A program made the translations under genes and the position numbers. From assembly GCF_001485435.1 (NCBI RefSeq), contig NZ_BCMS01000001.1:2303501-2367500 (forward strand): a DNA stretch of 64,000 bases, written 5' to 3'. How positions within the stretch are numbered: the stretch's first letter is position 1; every line of letters starts with the position of its first letter. The DNA is from Deinococcus grandis (lineage in GTDB: Bacteria; Deinococcota; Deinococci; Deinococcales; Deinococcaceae). The notes under the pieces were generated by a model. The model saw nothing but the letters and a program-made list of their open reading frames with translations, was not told where the DNA came from and made no database searches. This document shows positions 29,205-39,881 of the stretch, piece by piece.

Positions 29205-30227
29205 ATGCACGCGCCTGTCCTGACCCGGTTTCTGCCTCTGACCATCACCCTCGCCCTGAGCGCACCGGCGGGCGCGCAGCTCCTTCAGACGCCCGCCCAG
29301 ACGGCCGCGCAGCCGATCCTGAAGGGCCTGACGGTGGACGGTACGACGCTGCGTCAGGGTGCGACGACGATCACCCTCGACGTCACTGGCGGGTACGTGG
29401 TGGGTGTGCTGACCGAGACGGACTCGCTCGATGAGCTGGCGCGTGGCGTGGCGACCGGCTGGGGCATGGGCGCCCCGGACCTTCCGAAACTGAAAGCCAG
29501 CCTGAGTAACCCGCAGCTGCTGGCGGCGGCCCGCTCGGGGTTCGTGCAGCCCTCCGACGATTCGGGAACGGACGTCATTGCCCTGAAGGTGACCGGCGAG
29601 GGCAGCGCCACGCGGTACGCGGCGTACGTCGCCGTGAACATCTGGCCGGACAGCGCCTTCCCGGCCACGAAGGCCGTGACGGGCAGCGCTGCCGCGCCCG
29701 TGACACTGCGGGTGTTCAGTGACTTCCAGTGCCCGTACTGCAAACAGATGTGGGACAACGCGATGCCCGCGTGGCGTAAGGACAGCGCGACGTACCGCGT
29801 GATGCACTACGAGTTCCCGCTGTCGTTCCACCGCAACGCGCAGGGCGCGGCGGAGGCCAGTGAGTGCGCCGCCGCGCAGGGGAAGTTCTGGCCGTTCGCG
29901 GATCAGCTGTTCGCGAACTTCCGCACCTGGACCCCACTGGACCCGAAGGAGACCCCCGCGAAGTACGCCGCCTACGCGAAGCCCGCCGGGCTGGACACGG
30001 CCGCGTTCAAGACCTGCGTGAGCCAGCGGACGTTCCGGGCCAGCGTGGACGCCCAGATGCAGGCGGGGCTGAAGGTGAACGTGCAGGGCACACCGACCGT
30101 GTACCTGAACGGCCTGAAACTGTCGAACTACAGTGACGCGCGTGAAGTGGCCCGCGCCCGCGCGATCACGACGGCGCAGCCGTCCGCAGCCAGTGTGATC
30201 GAGGCGCGACTGAAAACGTTCCGCTGA
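29205..30227 (+). CDS. DsbA-like thioredoxin-fold protein, secreted
   Basis: A 340-aa protein with a signal peptide (FLPLTITLALSAPAGAQ) and an N-terminal domain of about 130 residues with no known match. A DsbA/DsbG-type thioredoxin domain follows, with the redox motif FQCPYC (Cys176 and Cys179) and the cis-Pro segment VQGTPTVYLNG. An inserted helical part contains one Cys pair (ASECAA, KTCVSQ). It probably forms or isomerises disulphides outside the membrane. TAGACT lies 7 bp before the ATG, so it is likely leaderless. Confidence 0.9.
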   Translation: MHAPVLTRFLPLTITLALSAPAGAQLLQTPAQTAAQPILKGLTVDGTTLRQGATTITLDVTGGYVVGVLTETDSLDELARGVATGWGMGAPDLPKLKASLSNPQLLAAARSGFVQPSDDSGTDVIALKVTGEGSATRYAAYVAVNIWPDSAFPATKAVTGSAAAPVTLRVFSDFQCPYCKQMWDNAMPAWRKDSATYRVMHYEFPLSFHRNAQGAAEASECAAAQGKFWPFADQLFANFRTWTPLDPKETPAKYAAYAKPAGLDTAAFKTCVSQRTFRASVDAQMQAGLKVNVQGTPTVYLNGLKLSNYSDAREVARARAITTAQPSAASVIEARLKTFR

Positions 30228-30264
30228 TCCGTGCCTCCCCCGGCGGGTGCGTGCAGCGCCCGCC

Positions 30265-30300
30265 ATTACTTTGTGCCACTATGTAGCCATGCAAAGTAAT
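30265..30300. promoter_or_regulatory. Inverted-repeat operator over the padR start
   Basis: ATTACTTTG (30265-30273) and CAAAGTAAT (30292-30300) form a perfect 9-bp inverted repeat with an 18-bp spacer that spans the predicted -10 region and the start codon. Its AT-richness and position suggest autorepression by the PadR protein encoded here. Confidence 0.6.
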
Positions 30301-30630
30301 AGTGCGGACGGCAACCTGCTGCGCGGTACGCTGGACTTCCTGCTGCTCGCCAGCCTCGAACACGGCCCCCTCTACGGCCTGCGGATCATCCAGGACGTCC
30401 AGCAGCGCACCGGCGGCCACTTCAACTTCAAGGAAGGCACCCTCTACCCCGCCCTGCACCGCCTGGAAAAACGCGCCCTGCTCCGCGCCGAGACCCGCCC
30501 CAGCGACACCGGCGGTCCACCCCGCAAGTACTACCACCTGACCCCCACCGGCCTGAGCGAACTGACGCGGCAACGGGAAGAACAGCGCGCCCACGCCCGC
30601 GCCCTGCGCCCCTACCTGGAATTCTCATGA
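30289..30630 (+). CDS. PadR-family transcriptional regulator
   Basis: A 113-aa winged-helix repressor with the family pattern LRGTLDFLLLASLEHGPLYG, the recognition region NFKEGTLYPALHRLEKRALL, the wing GGPPRKYYHLT and a short C-terminal dimerisation helix (PadR-s2 type). I chose the ATG at 30289; the frame is open from 30247, but the operator repeat overlaps that part. The gene overlaps the next by 4 bp (ATGA), the usual pairing of PadR with a membrane protein that it regulates. Confidence 0.93.
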   Translation: MQSNSADGNLLRGTLDFLLLASLEHGPLYGLRIIQDVQQRTGGHFNFKEGTLYPALHRLEKRALLRAETRPSDTGGPPRKYYHLTPTGLSELTRQREEQRAHARALRPYLEFS

Positions 30631-31763
30631 GCCCCGAACATCAGTACGTCCGCAACGCCACCCGCGGCCTGAAGGGCCAGGCCCGCAAGGACACCCAGGC
30701 CGAACTGCTCGACCACCTCACCGAACGCACCCGGCAACTCACCCTGACCGGCCTGAGCCCCGAGCAGGCCCGCGCGCAGGCCAAGCAGGAACTCGGCCCG
30801 GCCCCCACCGTCGCCCGCAGCCTGCGCCGCACCCAGCACGTCCACCCCGCCCTGAGTGCTGCCGCCCTCATCGCACTCGCCACGCTGCTGCTGTGGCCCG
30901 TGCCGGAGCTACTGAACCCGCAGGCAACCTACTCCGGAGGTGATACCAATGAATCAGTCACTGAACTGCGGGCCAGAGGGTACCTCTCAGTCAAAGAGGC
31001 AAATGCACAACTGAAACCCTACGGCATTCAACTCAAGTACCACGGCGAATCATGGGAACTGCGGCGTGCTGATCTACCCGTCGCGAACACCGAACTGAAC
31101 CAGTCCTGGGTCTGCCAGGGACCCACTACGTCCAGTGCCACCGATCAACCCCGGTACTGGCTCACGGGCAACCCAAGTGTGAGGTATGTCAATCCAGCCA
31201 GCCTGCTGGCCTGCATGAGTGAAGCCGGCTGGCCGCTTGAACTCGACGGACAACAGGTGAAACTGCACGGAAAAGCTTTCCCTGACGCATGGACCAGAGA
31301 GATCGCCACCATGTTCTACGTGCCGCAACTCTCCCGCAGCCTCGGTCACCTGCCCCGCCACCTGTGGTCTAGCCCGACTGCTCCCTTCCCACAGAACGAG
31401 CCCAGTGTGCTTGCCTACTCGGACTACTCATCGGAGATCATATGGAGCACACGCCACGTCGAGACAGCCGCCCAGAATGTGGGATTGCTCGTCCGGTTCC
31501 AGCTCAACGGAACCTCCTGGCCGGACAAGCGGAAGTATTCAGCACCCATGTTCTTCTCGTTCACGCTGCCAGTCAGTGATCAGGGTCAGGTCAACCTTCC
31601 GATTCGTGTACCGCATGGCATGAAAGTCGTTGACCTGACCCTCAAATCGAATATGAACGACTGGCTCAGAGCAGACAGCAGCACCTTCCCGGCCATTCTC
31701 GTGGCCTTACCGGACCGGACCGATGCGCCGATTGACCTGACCCCGTTGCCGTTCACTCCCTGA
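30627..31763 (+). CDS. PadR-associated membrane protein (permease-prefix-like N-terminus)
   Basis: A 378-aa protein. Residues 1-70 form a helical cytoplasmic domain similar to the permease prefix or HAAS-type domain that often follows padR (KDTQAELLDHLTERTRQLTL, SPEQARAQAKQELG). One membrane helix follows (ALSAAALIALATLLLWPV), then an extracytoplasmic region of about 270 residues that I do not recognise. From about 30930 onward the DNA is visibly less GC-rich than the first part of the gene and its neighbours, suggesting that the outer domain was acquired or diverges rapidly. Confidence 0.7.
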   Translation: MSPEHQYVRNATRGLKGQARKDTQAELLDHLTERTRQLTLTGLSPEQARAQAKQELGPAPTVARSLRRTQHVHPALSAAALIALATLLLWPVPELLNPQATYSGGDTNESVTELRARGYLSVKEANAQLKPYGIQLKYHGESWELRRADLPVANTELNQSWVCQGPTTSSATDQPRYWLTGNPSVRYVNPASLLACMSEAGWPLELDGQQVKLHGKAFPDAWTREIATMFYVPQLSRSLGHLPRHLWSSPTAPFPQNEPSVLAYSDYSSEIIWSTRHVETAAQNVGLLVRFQLNGTSWPDKRKYSAPMFFSFTLPVSDQGQVNLPIRVPHGMKVVDLTLKSNMNDWLRADSSTFPAILVALPDRTDAPIDLTPLPFTP

Positions 31764-31773
31764 TCAACAACAG

Positions 31774-31797
31774 CGCCCGGCCTCCATGGACCGGGCG
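31774..31797. terminator. Bidirectional terminator between convergent genes
   Basis: Stem CGCCCGG / CCGGGCG with a 10-nt loop, flanked by AACAG and a T-rich TTTCTGTT, lies between the PadR-associated gene and thrS. Confidence 0.7.
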
Positions 31798-31810
31798 TTT
31801 CTGTTGCAGT

Positions 31811-33760
<1,950 letters not shown>

Positions 33761-33810
33761 GTCGACCTCTGTGTGCGGGCTGAGCGCGCGGTCGCGTTCA
33801 ACCATGAGAA

Positions 33811-33950
33811 ACCCGGTCTGGCCACCGTTCCAGCAGAACGCCTGAAAACCTTGAAGGGGTTCTCAGGCGCTCAGAGTTCGCGTGACCAGACCGGGTGCAG
33901 GCATTCGGTTCAGCCCTGCGCCACGCATCACCAGACCGGAGTGACGGGCG
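33811..33950 (-). promoter_or_regulatory. Structured leader of thrS, possible attenuator
   Basis: On the minus strand CCCGGTCTGGTCAC pairs with GTGGCCAGACCGGG, enclosing an inner hairpin CGCCTGA / TCAGGCG, and TTTCTC follows the outer stem. An earlier copy, CCGGTCTGGTGA, could compete for the same partner. A true T-box core (GGTGGNACCGCG) is not seen, only GGTGGCCAGACCGGG. Confidence 0.5.
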
Positions 33951-34036
33951 AGAGGCTTCATACAGGCAGGATACCGCCCCACGCAGAGGGGGGCAACCCG
34001 CACCCTGGCCTACCCGGCCCTCTCACCCACCCAGCA

Positions 34037-34588
34037 CTACCAGGGTGTTCCACGCAGATTCACGGTCTCCCCCACCGGCCAGTCAGTCAGCGTGGCGTGC
34101 ACAGGCAAGATCAGGGTGGGCCCGGCGTCCGTCACCCACCGGTCCTCGTCCGGGTCAAGGTACTGCGTGGGGTTCGGAACACGCACGAAACTGCCCCGCT
34201 CGTAGAACGGGACGACCTCCTCCCGGCACTGCAGGAACGTGAACTGCACGTCCGGCAGCGTGTGCAGGAAGGGACGCAGTTCCCGCAGCAGGCGGAGGCC
34301 CACGCCCCGACGCTGGCACGCGGGATGCGTGGCGACCCCACCGACGCCCACCAGCGTGACCTCACGCCCGCCGACCTCCGCCACGCGCCGCCCGCAGCCC
34401 AGTTGCGCGGCGGGCACGCCTGCCGGGTCGGCCAGCCACAGGTGCCACTCGGGTTCGCTGCCCCAGTACGACGTGCCCACCCAGAAGTCCGCGAACTGCG
34501 GGTACGCGGCGATCAACAGGGATCGCAGCCCGGCCTCCAGTTCCGGCGTCAGGTCCGCGCGGGGTGTGACGTGCGCGGTCAGGGTCAC
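34037..34588 (-). CDS. GNAT-family N-acetyltransferase
   Basis: A 183-aa protein with the acetyl-CoA-binding motif A, VGGVATHPACQRRGVGLRLL, and the later segment LQCREEVVPFYERGSF. The acceptor is unknown; the fold region around AEVGGREVTLVGVGGVA recalls the aminoglycoside 2'-type subgroup, but this is not enough for a resistance call. It starts 4 bp inside the preceding (frameshifted) acetyltransferase gene, so the two were one operon. Confidence 0.85.
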   Translation of the reverse strand: MTLTAHVTPRADLTPELEAGLRSLLIAAYPQFADFWVGTSYWGSEPEWHLWLADPAGVPAAQLGCGRRVAEVGGREVTLVGVGGVATHPACQRRGVGLRLLRELRPFLHTLPDVQFTFLQCREEVVPFYERGSFVRVPNPTQYLDPDEDRWVTDAGPTLILPVHATLTDWPVGETVNLRGTPW

Positions 34589-35071
34589 GAGCCCCGCTCC
34601 GGGTGCGGGATGCAGGTTGCCGGGTTCCCCAGATCAATCTCGAAGAACAGGTATCCCTGCTGCCCGGCATCGGCCGCTGTATACCCCATGCGTTCGTAGG
34701 CCGGGCCAGCCTCACGGGTATTCGCGTACCAGAACACGTACCGCAGCAGGCGGGCGCAGGCCCAGGCTTCGACTCCCCGCATCAGGGCGCGGGCCACCCC
34801 CCGGCGACGCGCACCCGGGGCGGTGTACAGGTCGTGCAGTTTCGCCGTGCGGTGGGTGCTCCCGGAGCGAATGTGCGACCCGTAATCCTGAGCGGCGGCG
34901 TACCCGAGCAGACGTTCATCCTCGAACGCGCCCACCACACTCCGGATGGACGCAAAACGCCGGAAAGCGCGCCGCCAGCTCGGCTTCGTCCTCCACGAAC
35001 CCCATGTCGAGCAACATCGGCCGGACCTGGGGAAAGTCGGACGGGGTGAGCGGTCGCACAGTGAGAGGCAC
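34585..35071 (-). pseudogene. GNAT-family acetyltransferase with a frameshift
   Basis: The GTG at 35071 opens a good GNAT N-terminus (VPLTVRPLTPSDFPQVRPML), but this frame stops near 34916. The rest of the domain is in another frame: VVGAFEDERLLGYAAAQDYG, then LYTAPGARRRGVARALM (motif A) and WYANTREAGPAYERMGY. The switch lies between about 34935 and 34985, and a one-base indel near the GTGTGGTGGGC stretch would restore one protein of about 161 aa. Either the gene is recently inactivated or the base call is wrong; the rest of both halves is well preserved. Confidence 0.8.
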
Positions 35072-35178
35072 GCCACCCAGTCTGACCGCCCGACCCCAGG
35101 CGCGCCTGCGCCAACTGGCAGATGCACGGGCATGAGAAGACCGCCCCACCGGACGGCAGAGCGGTCAGGCAAGCAGCG

Positions 35179-35586
35179 TTACCAGTTCTGCGCCGGAACG
35201 GGCGTGCGTCCGGCCGGGGCCTTCGGGTTCGGTCCCCACTTGTTGCTTCCAGCTTGTCCGTCGGTCGCCATGAAGATGATCAGGGCAATCCAGCCGAAGA
35301 ATGGAATCAGGCCAAGCAGGATCCACCAACCGGAGCGGCCCGTGTCGTGAAGTCGGCGGACACTGACGGCCAGATGCGGAATCAGCATCGCCAGCGCGAA
35401 TAGGCCGGAGAACACGCCGACGTCGTTGAGGGTGTTGCCGGTGCTCAGGCCAAGTGCGTTGTCCAGCACGGTGAGGATGATGTTGACGATGCCGTAGGCG
35501 AGCGTGAACATCCAGTACTCGCGGCGGCGGGCGCGACCGGTGAACTGCGCGTACTTTTTGGTGACGACTTCGATGACCTCGTTCAT
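35179..35586 (-). CDS. DUF805 membrane protein, copy 2
   Basis: A 135-aa protein of the DUF805 (YhaH-like) family: GRARRREYWMFTL near the N-terminus, three or four membrane helices, and LAVSVRRLHDTGRSGWWILL. The C-terminus SNKWGPNPKAPAG is shared with the upstream neighbour, a tandem paralogue. Function of the family is unknown. Confidence 0.9.
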   Translation of the reverse strand: MNEVIEVVTKKYAQFTGRARRREYWMFTLAYGIVNIILTVLDNALGLSTGNTLNDVGVFSGLFALAMLIPHLAVSVRRLHDTGRSGWWILLGLIPFFGWIALIIFMATDGQAGSNKWGPNPKAPAGRTPVPAQNW

Positions 35587-35606
35587 GAGCTCAGAGTAAG
35601 CGGAAT

Positions 35607-35648
35607 GTGAAGTCCCCGCTGCCTCACCTGTGGCAACGGGGACTTCAC
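35607..35648. terminator. Long hairpin between the DUF805 genes
   Basis: A perfect 12-bp stem (GTGAAGTCCCCG / CGGGGACTTCAC) has an 18-nt loop that can itself pair (TGCC / GGCA). It lies 14 bp after the upstream DUF805 gene. There is no T-run, so it may be a terminator or an mRNA processing or stability element. Confidence 0.55.
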
Positions 35649-35662
35649 CTGACCGGTGGGTG

Positions 35663-36106
35663 TTACCAGTTCTGCGCGGGGGCGGGGGTGCCGTCGGTAA
35701 TACCTTTGGGGTTGGGTCCCCACTTGTTGCTGCCGGGTTTGCTGTCCAGTACGCACAGGACGAGCACGACGATGCTCAGGCCGATGAAGTTCAGGAGGTA
35801 CAGCCAGCCGCTGAAGCCCGCGTCGTGCAGGCGGCGGACGGTGACGGCGAGGCTGGGAACGAAGGTGGCCAGGGCGTAGATCGTGTAGATCAGGCCGAAG
35901 ATCAGGGTGGTACCGGTCAGGGCGGCGCTGGGGTCGGTGCCCGCGTCGGCCTGCATGCCCAGGCTCGTCACGACGCCGAAGAGCGGGATGGCCAGCACGA
36001 AGGTGATGATGCCGTTGATCAGGGTGAACATCCAGTATTCGCGGCGGCGGGCGCGGCCGGTGAAGTTGGCGTAGTTGTTGCGGATGACATTCAGGTATTC
36101 GTTCAT
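35663..36106 (-). CDS. DUF805 membrane protein, copy 1
   Basis: A 147-aa paralogue of the following gene: MNEYLNVIRNNYANFTGRARRREYWMFTL, LAVTVRRLHDAGFSGWLYLL and the common tail SNKWGPNPKGITDG. It has a larger extracytoplasmic insertion between the first two helices (MQADAGTDPSAALT). The two genes probably arose by local duplication; the long hairpin between them separates their transcripts. Confidence 0.9.
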   Translation of the reverse strand: MNEYLNVIRNNYANFTGRARRREYWMFTLINGIITFVLAIPLFGVVTSLGMQADAGTDPSAALTGTTLIFGLIYTIYALATFVPSLAVTVRRLHDAGFSGWLYLLNFIGLSIVVLVLCVLDSKPGSNKWGPNPKGITDGTPAPAQNW

Positions 36107-36158
36107 GGTTCCCCCTGGGGTTGTTGCGTGAGAACAGTCTAAGCGTCACATTTAGCCC

Positions 36159-37220
36159 ATGTTGCCGAAAATGTGGAGGGGTGCCCTGGGGGTGCTGTTG
36201 GGGGTCACGCTGGGATCGTGCGCGCCAGCCCTGACCGACCCGGTCGTCGTCCCGGACGTTCGGGCGTCACTGCCCGCCCTGCCGACGGAGCGGCTGCGGG
36301 TGCTGGTCATGGGGGATCAGGGGACGGGGTCGGAGGTGCAGCGGCGCGTGGCGGCCGCCATGCGGGAGGTGTGCGCCCGCGAGGGCTGTGACCTGGGGGT
36401 GGCGCTGGGCGACAATTTCTACCCGGCGGGGCCGAAGGACGTGTCCTCGCCGCTGTTCCGGGAGCGGTTCGCGGACGTGTACGGCCCGCTGGGTTTTCCG
36501 TTTCTGGTGGTGCCGGGCAACCATGACGAGTCGTGGCTGGTGGGCGGCGACGGGGCCGATGCGCGCGGCGCGGACGTGCAGGTGGCGTACTCGCGCGTGA
36601 ACGGGCAGTGGGTAATGCCCGCGCGCACCTACCGCGCGCCGGTGGGAACCCTGGCAGAGTTCTTCGGGGTGGACACGGCGCCGCTGGCCGCGTACCTGCC
36701 GGGCCTGCGGCCTGCCGAGCGGCCGGGGGGCGCGTGGGATCAGGCGCAGCGGGCGTGGCTCTCGGGCGCCGTGCGGGGCAGCGGGGCGCGCTGGCGGCTG
36801 GTGCTGGGGCATCACCCGCTGTTCAGTAACGGGAAGCACGGGAATGCCGGGGCGTACGACCGCTTCCCGTTCGAGTTCCAGAAGGGCGGCGCGGTGCGGG
36901 ACCTGTACGGGTCGGTGTGCGGCGCGGCGGACCTGATCCTGAGTGGGCACGTGCATGCGCTGGAGGTGTTCGCCCCGCAGCCGGAGTGCCCGGGCACGTG
37001 GACGGCGGTGTCCGGCGCGGCGGGCGAGGTGGGGGGAGGTCCATCGGGCTCGCGTGCGGCGGCGTTCGCGGCCTTCGGTCAGCCGGGTTTCCTGCGCCTG
37101 GACCTCACGCCGGCCGAGCTGGTCGTCACGGCGTACACGGTCGCGGCAGACGACACGGTCACGGCCCGCGAAGCCGCTCGGTTGAAGGTAACTGCTCAGC
37201 AGGGCAAGCTCAGGGGTTGA
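36159..37220 (+). CDS. Metallophosphatase lipoprotein, C-terminus altered by IS insertion
   Basis: A 353-aa phosphoesterase of the tartrate-resistant acid phosphatase type: VMGDQGTGSEV, LGDNFYPAG, VPGNHDE, VLGHHPLFSNG and LSGHVHALE provide the metal ligands. The N-terminus ends a lipoprotein signal (VTLGSCAP), so the enzyme should be anchored in the envelope. The last 11 codons (from GTAACT at 37188) are the end of an IS66-type element. Joining the DNA across the 8-bp duplication restores an ancestral end ARLKKG and a stop, so the IS replaced two residues plus the stop with 11 new codons. Confidence 0.88.
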   Translation: MLPKMWRGALGVLLGVTLGSCAPALTDPVVVPDVRASLPALPTERLRVLVMGDQGTGSEVQRRVAAAMREVCAREGCDLGVALGDNFYPAGPKDVSSPLFRERFADVYGPLGFPFLVVPGNHDESWLVGGDGADARGADVQVAYSRVNGQWVMPARTYRAPVGTLAEFFGVDTAPLAAYLPGLRPAERPGGAWDQAQRAWLSGAVRGSGARWRLVLGHHPLFSNGKHGNAGAYDRFPFEFQKGGAVRDLYGSVCGAADLILSGHVHALEVFAPQPECPGTWTAVSGAAGEVGGGPSGSRAAAFAAFGQPGFLRLDLTPAELVVTAYTVAADDTVTAREAARLKVTAQQGKLRG

Positions 37221-38654
37221 AGTTAGGCATGAGCACGTCACCCGTGAACACGCTGACCAAGCCCTCCCAGACGCTGAGACCTTGCTTCTGCAACGTGGAA
37301 ATGTAACTCCTGATCCGAGCGAAATTGCACCCACCCTCCTCGGACCGGAATCCTCCAGATACCTTGCGTTTCACGCACCATGCCCGCACGTCCCGCTCCG
37401 CCTGATTGTTATCAAACGGCACTCGGCAGTCATGTAGGAACAGCAGCACCGCTGCGCGGTGCTGCTGGCACCGCAACGCCAGATTCCGCCCATGTGACTG
37501 CTTCGTCGGACCGCGTCGCCCTGGAACGGGCGGCGCGGCTGGGTTGGCCAGCAAGCCCTCCTCAAGCAGTTCATCAAATCGCCGTTCAAACGCCGTGCGG
37601 GCCTCTGGGCTCAGCGTCCCGGCGTTCAGGTCGTGATACACCGTCCTCAGCGATTCCCGAAGTGCGCCAGCCCACACCTGCCCATGGTGTTCGGCCAATC
37701 CCCGCAGCTCCCGCAACAGATGAGCTCCGCACAGGGCATGCTGTGCCGGAAGTTTGAAGTACGAGCTCCAGGCGTCGTGGACCAGGATGCCGGTGTACTT
37801 CGGCAGGACCTTCATGTGCTCCAGTGCCGCGAGGCCGCGCCGGGCATGCTGGCCGTAGAACGTGAGCTGCGCGCAGCTCACGACATGCATCCAGTGCAGC
37901 TTCCCGTTCACCGGGCTGCCGGTCTCATCTGCATGCAGCACCGGTTGATGTGTCAGGGCTGTCCTGAGTCGCCCTTCAAAGTCCTGCAGTCGCTCCGCTG
38001 CCAGATTCAGGTTCAGCGCGATGGTGCCATCACTCGGGCGTGCTCCGCAGACCGCGTGCAGGATTTCACTGGTGCGTTCGAGGGGCACGAAGTGCGCCAC
38101 GTTCAGATACACCGTCAAGGCGTGGACCCGTGGACCGTATTGCACCTGAGCCGTGACGTGCGTGGGGAAGGGTGCTCGCTGCCGGGAACGACATCCAGGG
38201 CAGATCTTGACGTCGGCGCGGTATTCGGTGACCTGAAGGTGGAGGTCGGGGAGGTCATGAACCTGTCGAGCGACCTGGGTGTCGACTGGAACGTCATCCC
38301 AGGCCTGCCCGCAGGTGCAGTGTCCCGTCACCGGGAGATCGACGATGACGTCGGGATGCGCGGACATCTTGAGGGTCTTGCCGGGGTGATCGGGTTGAGC
38401 GCCAGAAGACCGGCCGGTCTTCTGGCGCTCACTCTTGGGCTGCCAGGGCTTGTCCTGACTGGGAGGCTGACTGGATGTGGTGCTGTTTCGGGCCAGTTGA
38501 GCTTTGATGGTGCGAAGTTCAGCCAGCACCTCAGCGAGCTGGGCTTCGAGTTCACGGACGCGTGCCTCGAGTCGTTTGCAGTTTGGGCAGGGGACCTCGC
38601 TGATGGTCCACCTTACCCAATCGACTCCGGAAAATCACCCTGCTGAGCAGTTAC
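37188..38654 (-). mobile_element. IS66-family element (single tnpC-type gene)
   Basis: A complete 1467-bp element. The ends are GTAACTGCTCAGCAGGG (37188-37204) and its exact inverse (38638-38654), beginning with GTAA as is usual for IS66. Both sides carry the 8-bp duplication GGTTGAAG (37180-37187 and 38655-38662). Only the tnpC-like transposase is present, as in the ISBst12-type subgroup. The identity of the terminal repeats and target duplication point to a recent insertion. Confidence 0.93.
37210..38529 (-). CDS. IS66-family transposase (TnpC-like)
   Basis: A DDE transposase. From the GTG at 38529 it is 439 aa with D201 (VLHADETG), D252 (ILVHDAWSSY) and the Glu of NNQAERDVRA as catalytic triad, plus the IS66 zinc-finger region CTCGQAWDD and CPGC. 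The same frame stays open upstream to about 38598 and encodes PCPNCKRLEARVRELEAQLA, the usual IS66 N-terminal zinc and leucine-zipper region. That part has no ATG, GTG or TTG in frame, so the true start is uncertain and may be a rare codon. Confidence 0.92.
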   Translation of the reverse strand: MLAELRTIKAQLARNSTTSSQPPSQDKPWQPKSERQKTGRSSGAQPDHPGKTLKMSAHPDVIVDLPVTGHCTCGQAWDDVPVDTQVARQVHDLPDLHLQVTEYRADVKICPGCRSRQRAPFPTHVTAQVQYGPRVHALTVYLNVAHFVPLERTSEILHAVCGARPSDGTIALNLNLAAERLQDFEGRLRTALTHQPVLHADETGSPVNGKLHWMHVVSCAQLTFYGQHARRGLAALEHMKVLPKYTGILVHDAWSSYFKLPAQHALCGAHLLRELRGLAEHHGQVWAGALRESLRTVYHDLNAGTLSPEARTAFERRFDELLEEGLLANPAAPPVPGRRGPTKQSHGRNLALRCQQHRAAVLLFLHDCRVPFDNNQAERDVRAWCVKRKVSGGFRSEEGGCNFARIRSYISTLQKQGLSVWEGLVSVFTGDVLMPNFNP

Positions 38655-38680
38655 GGTTGAAGAAGGGTTGAAGGTAGAAA

Positions 38681-38721
38681 GTTGATGGTTGATGGAGGAC
38701 ACACCTCCATCAACCATCAAC
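38681..38721. repeat. Perfect hairpin built of GTTGATG heptamers
   Basis: The 18-bp arms (38681-38698 and 38704-38721) are exact inverses with a 5-nt loop. Each arm contains two GTTGATG units. It sits between the IS66 element and the glutaredoxin gene and may serve as a terminator for both sides. Confidence 0.8.
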
Positions 38722-38740
38722 CTGTGACTTTCGACGTCTC

Positions 38741-38986
38741 TTACAGTCCGGCCTGGGCGAGGAACGCGTCGAGTTTCTGGGGGCGGAAGCCGCTGAGGCT
38801 GGCGGCGGTGTCGCCGTGCACGAGGGTGGGGACGCTGCGTTTGCCGCCGTTGACGCTCATGACGTACTCGGCGGCGGCGTCGTCCTGCTCGATGTTGATT
38901 TCCTCGAACGCGAGGCCCTTGCTGGTCAGGGCGCGTTTGGCGGCGTGGCAGTCGGGGCACCAGGTGGTGGTGTACATCTTGATCAT
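38741..38986 (-). CDS. Glutaredoxin/mycoredoxin-like protein
   Basis: An 81-aa cytosolic thioredoxin-fold protein starting MIKMYTTTWCPDCHAAKRAL with redox Cys10 and Cys13. The cis-Pro segment is SVPTLVHGD, followed by ASLSGFRPQKL. The CPDC motif and lack of a glutathione-binding signature are typical of actinobacterial and Deinococcus mycoredoxin-like proteins that work with bacillithiol or mycothiol; Deinococcus is reported to use bacillithiol. Partner and substrates are not shown by context. Confidence 0.9.
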   Translation of the reverse strand: MIKMYTTTWCPDCHAAKRALTSKGLAFEEINIEQDDAAAEYVMSVNGGKRSVPTLVHGDTAASLSGFRPQKLDAFLAQAGL

Positions 38987-39130
38987 GGGGTTCCTCCGGG
39001 TGGGCGTCGCCCACGGACCTCAGTTTACTATTTAAAGCATTCCGGAGGGTGGTCGCGTCCACAAACGCGGACCACCCGGGCAACAGGAACGCCCGCCCCA
39101 GCCGGGACGGGCGTTCTCGCAGGTCAGGGC

Positions 39131-39757
<627 letters not shown>

Positions 39758-39881
39758 CACCTCCGCCGCGCTCCGGGGCACGCTGGCTTCCCGGGCGGCT
39801 GCGCCCACCCCACGGGGCGGACGGTACCCCTCAGTCTACCACGCGCCTTCCATGCGGCGCCTTCGTGCCATGCTGGCGCGC

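Noticed and set aside
33811..33850. Classical T-box in the thrS leader
   Set aside because: GGTGGCCAGACCGGG only loosely resembles the T-box core and no specifier loop was found; kept only as a generic attenuator candidate.
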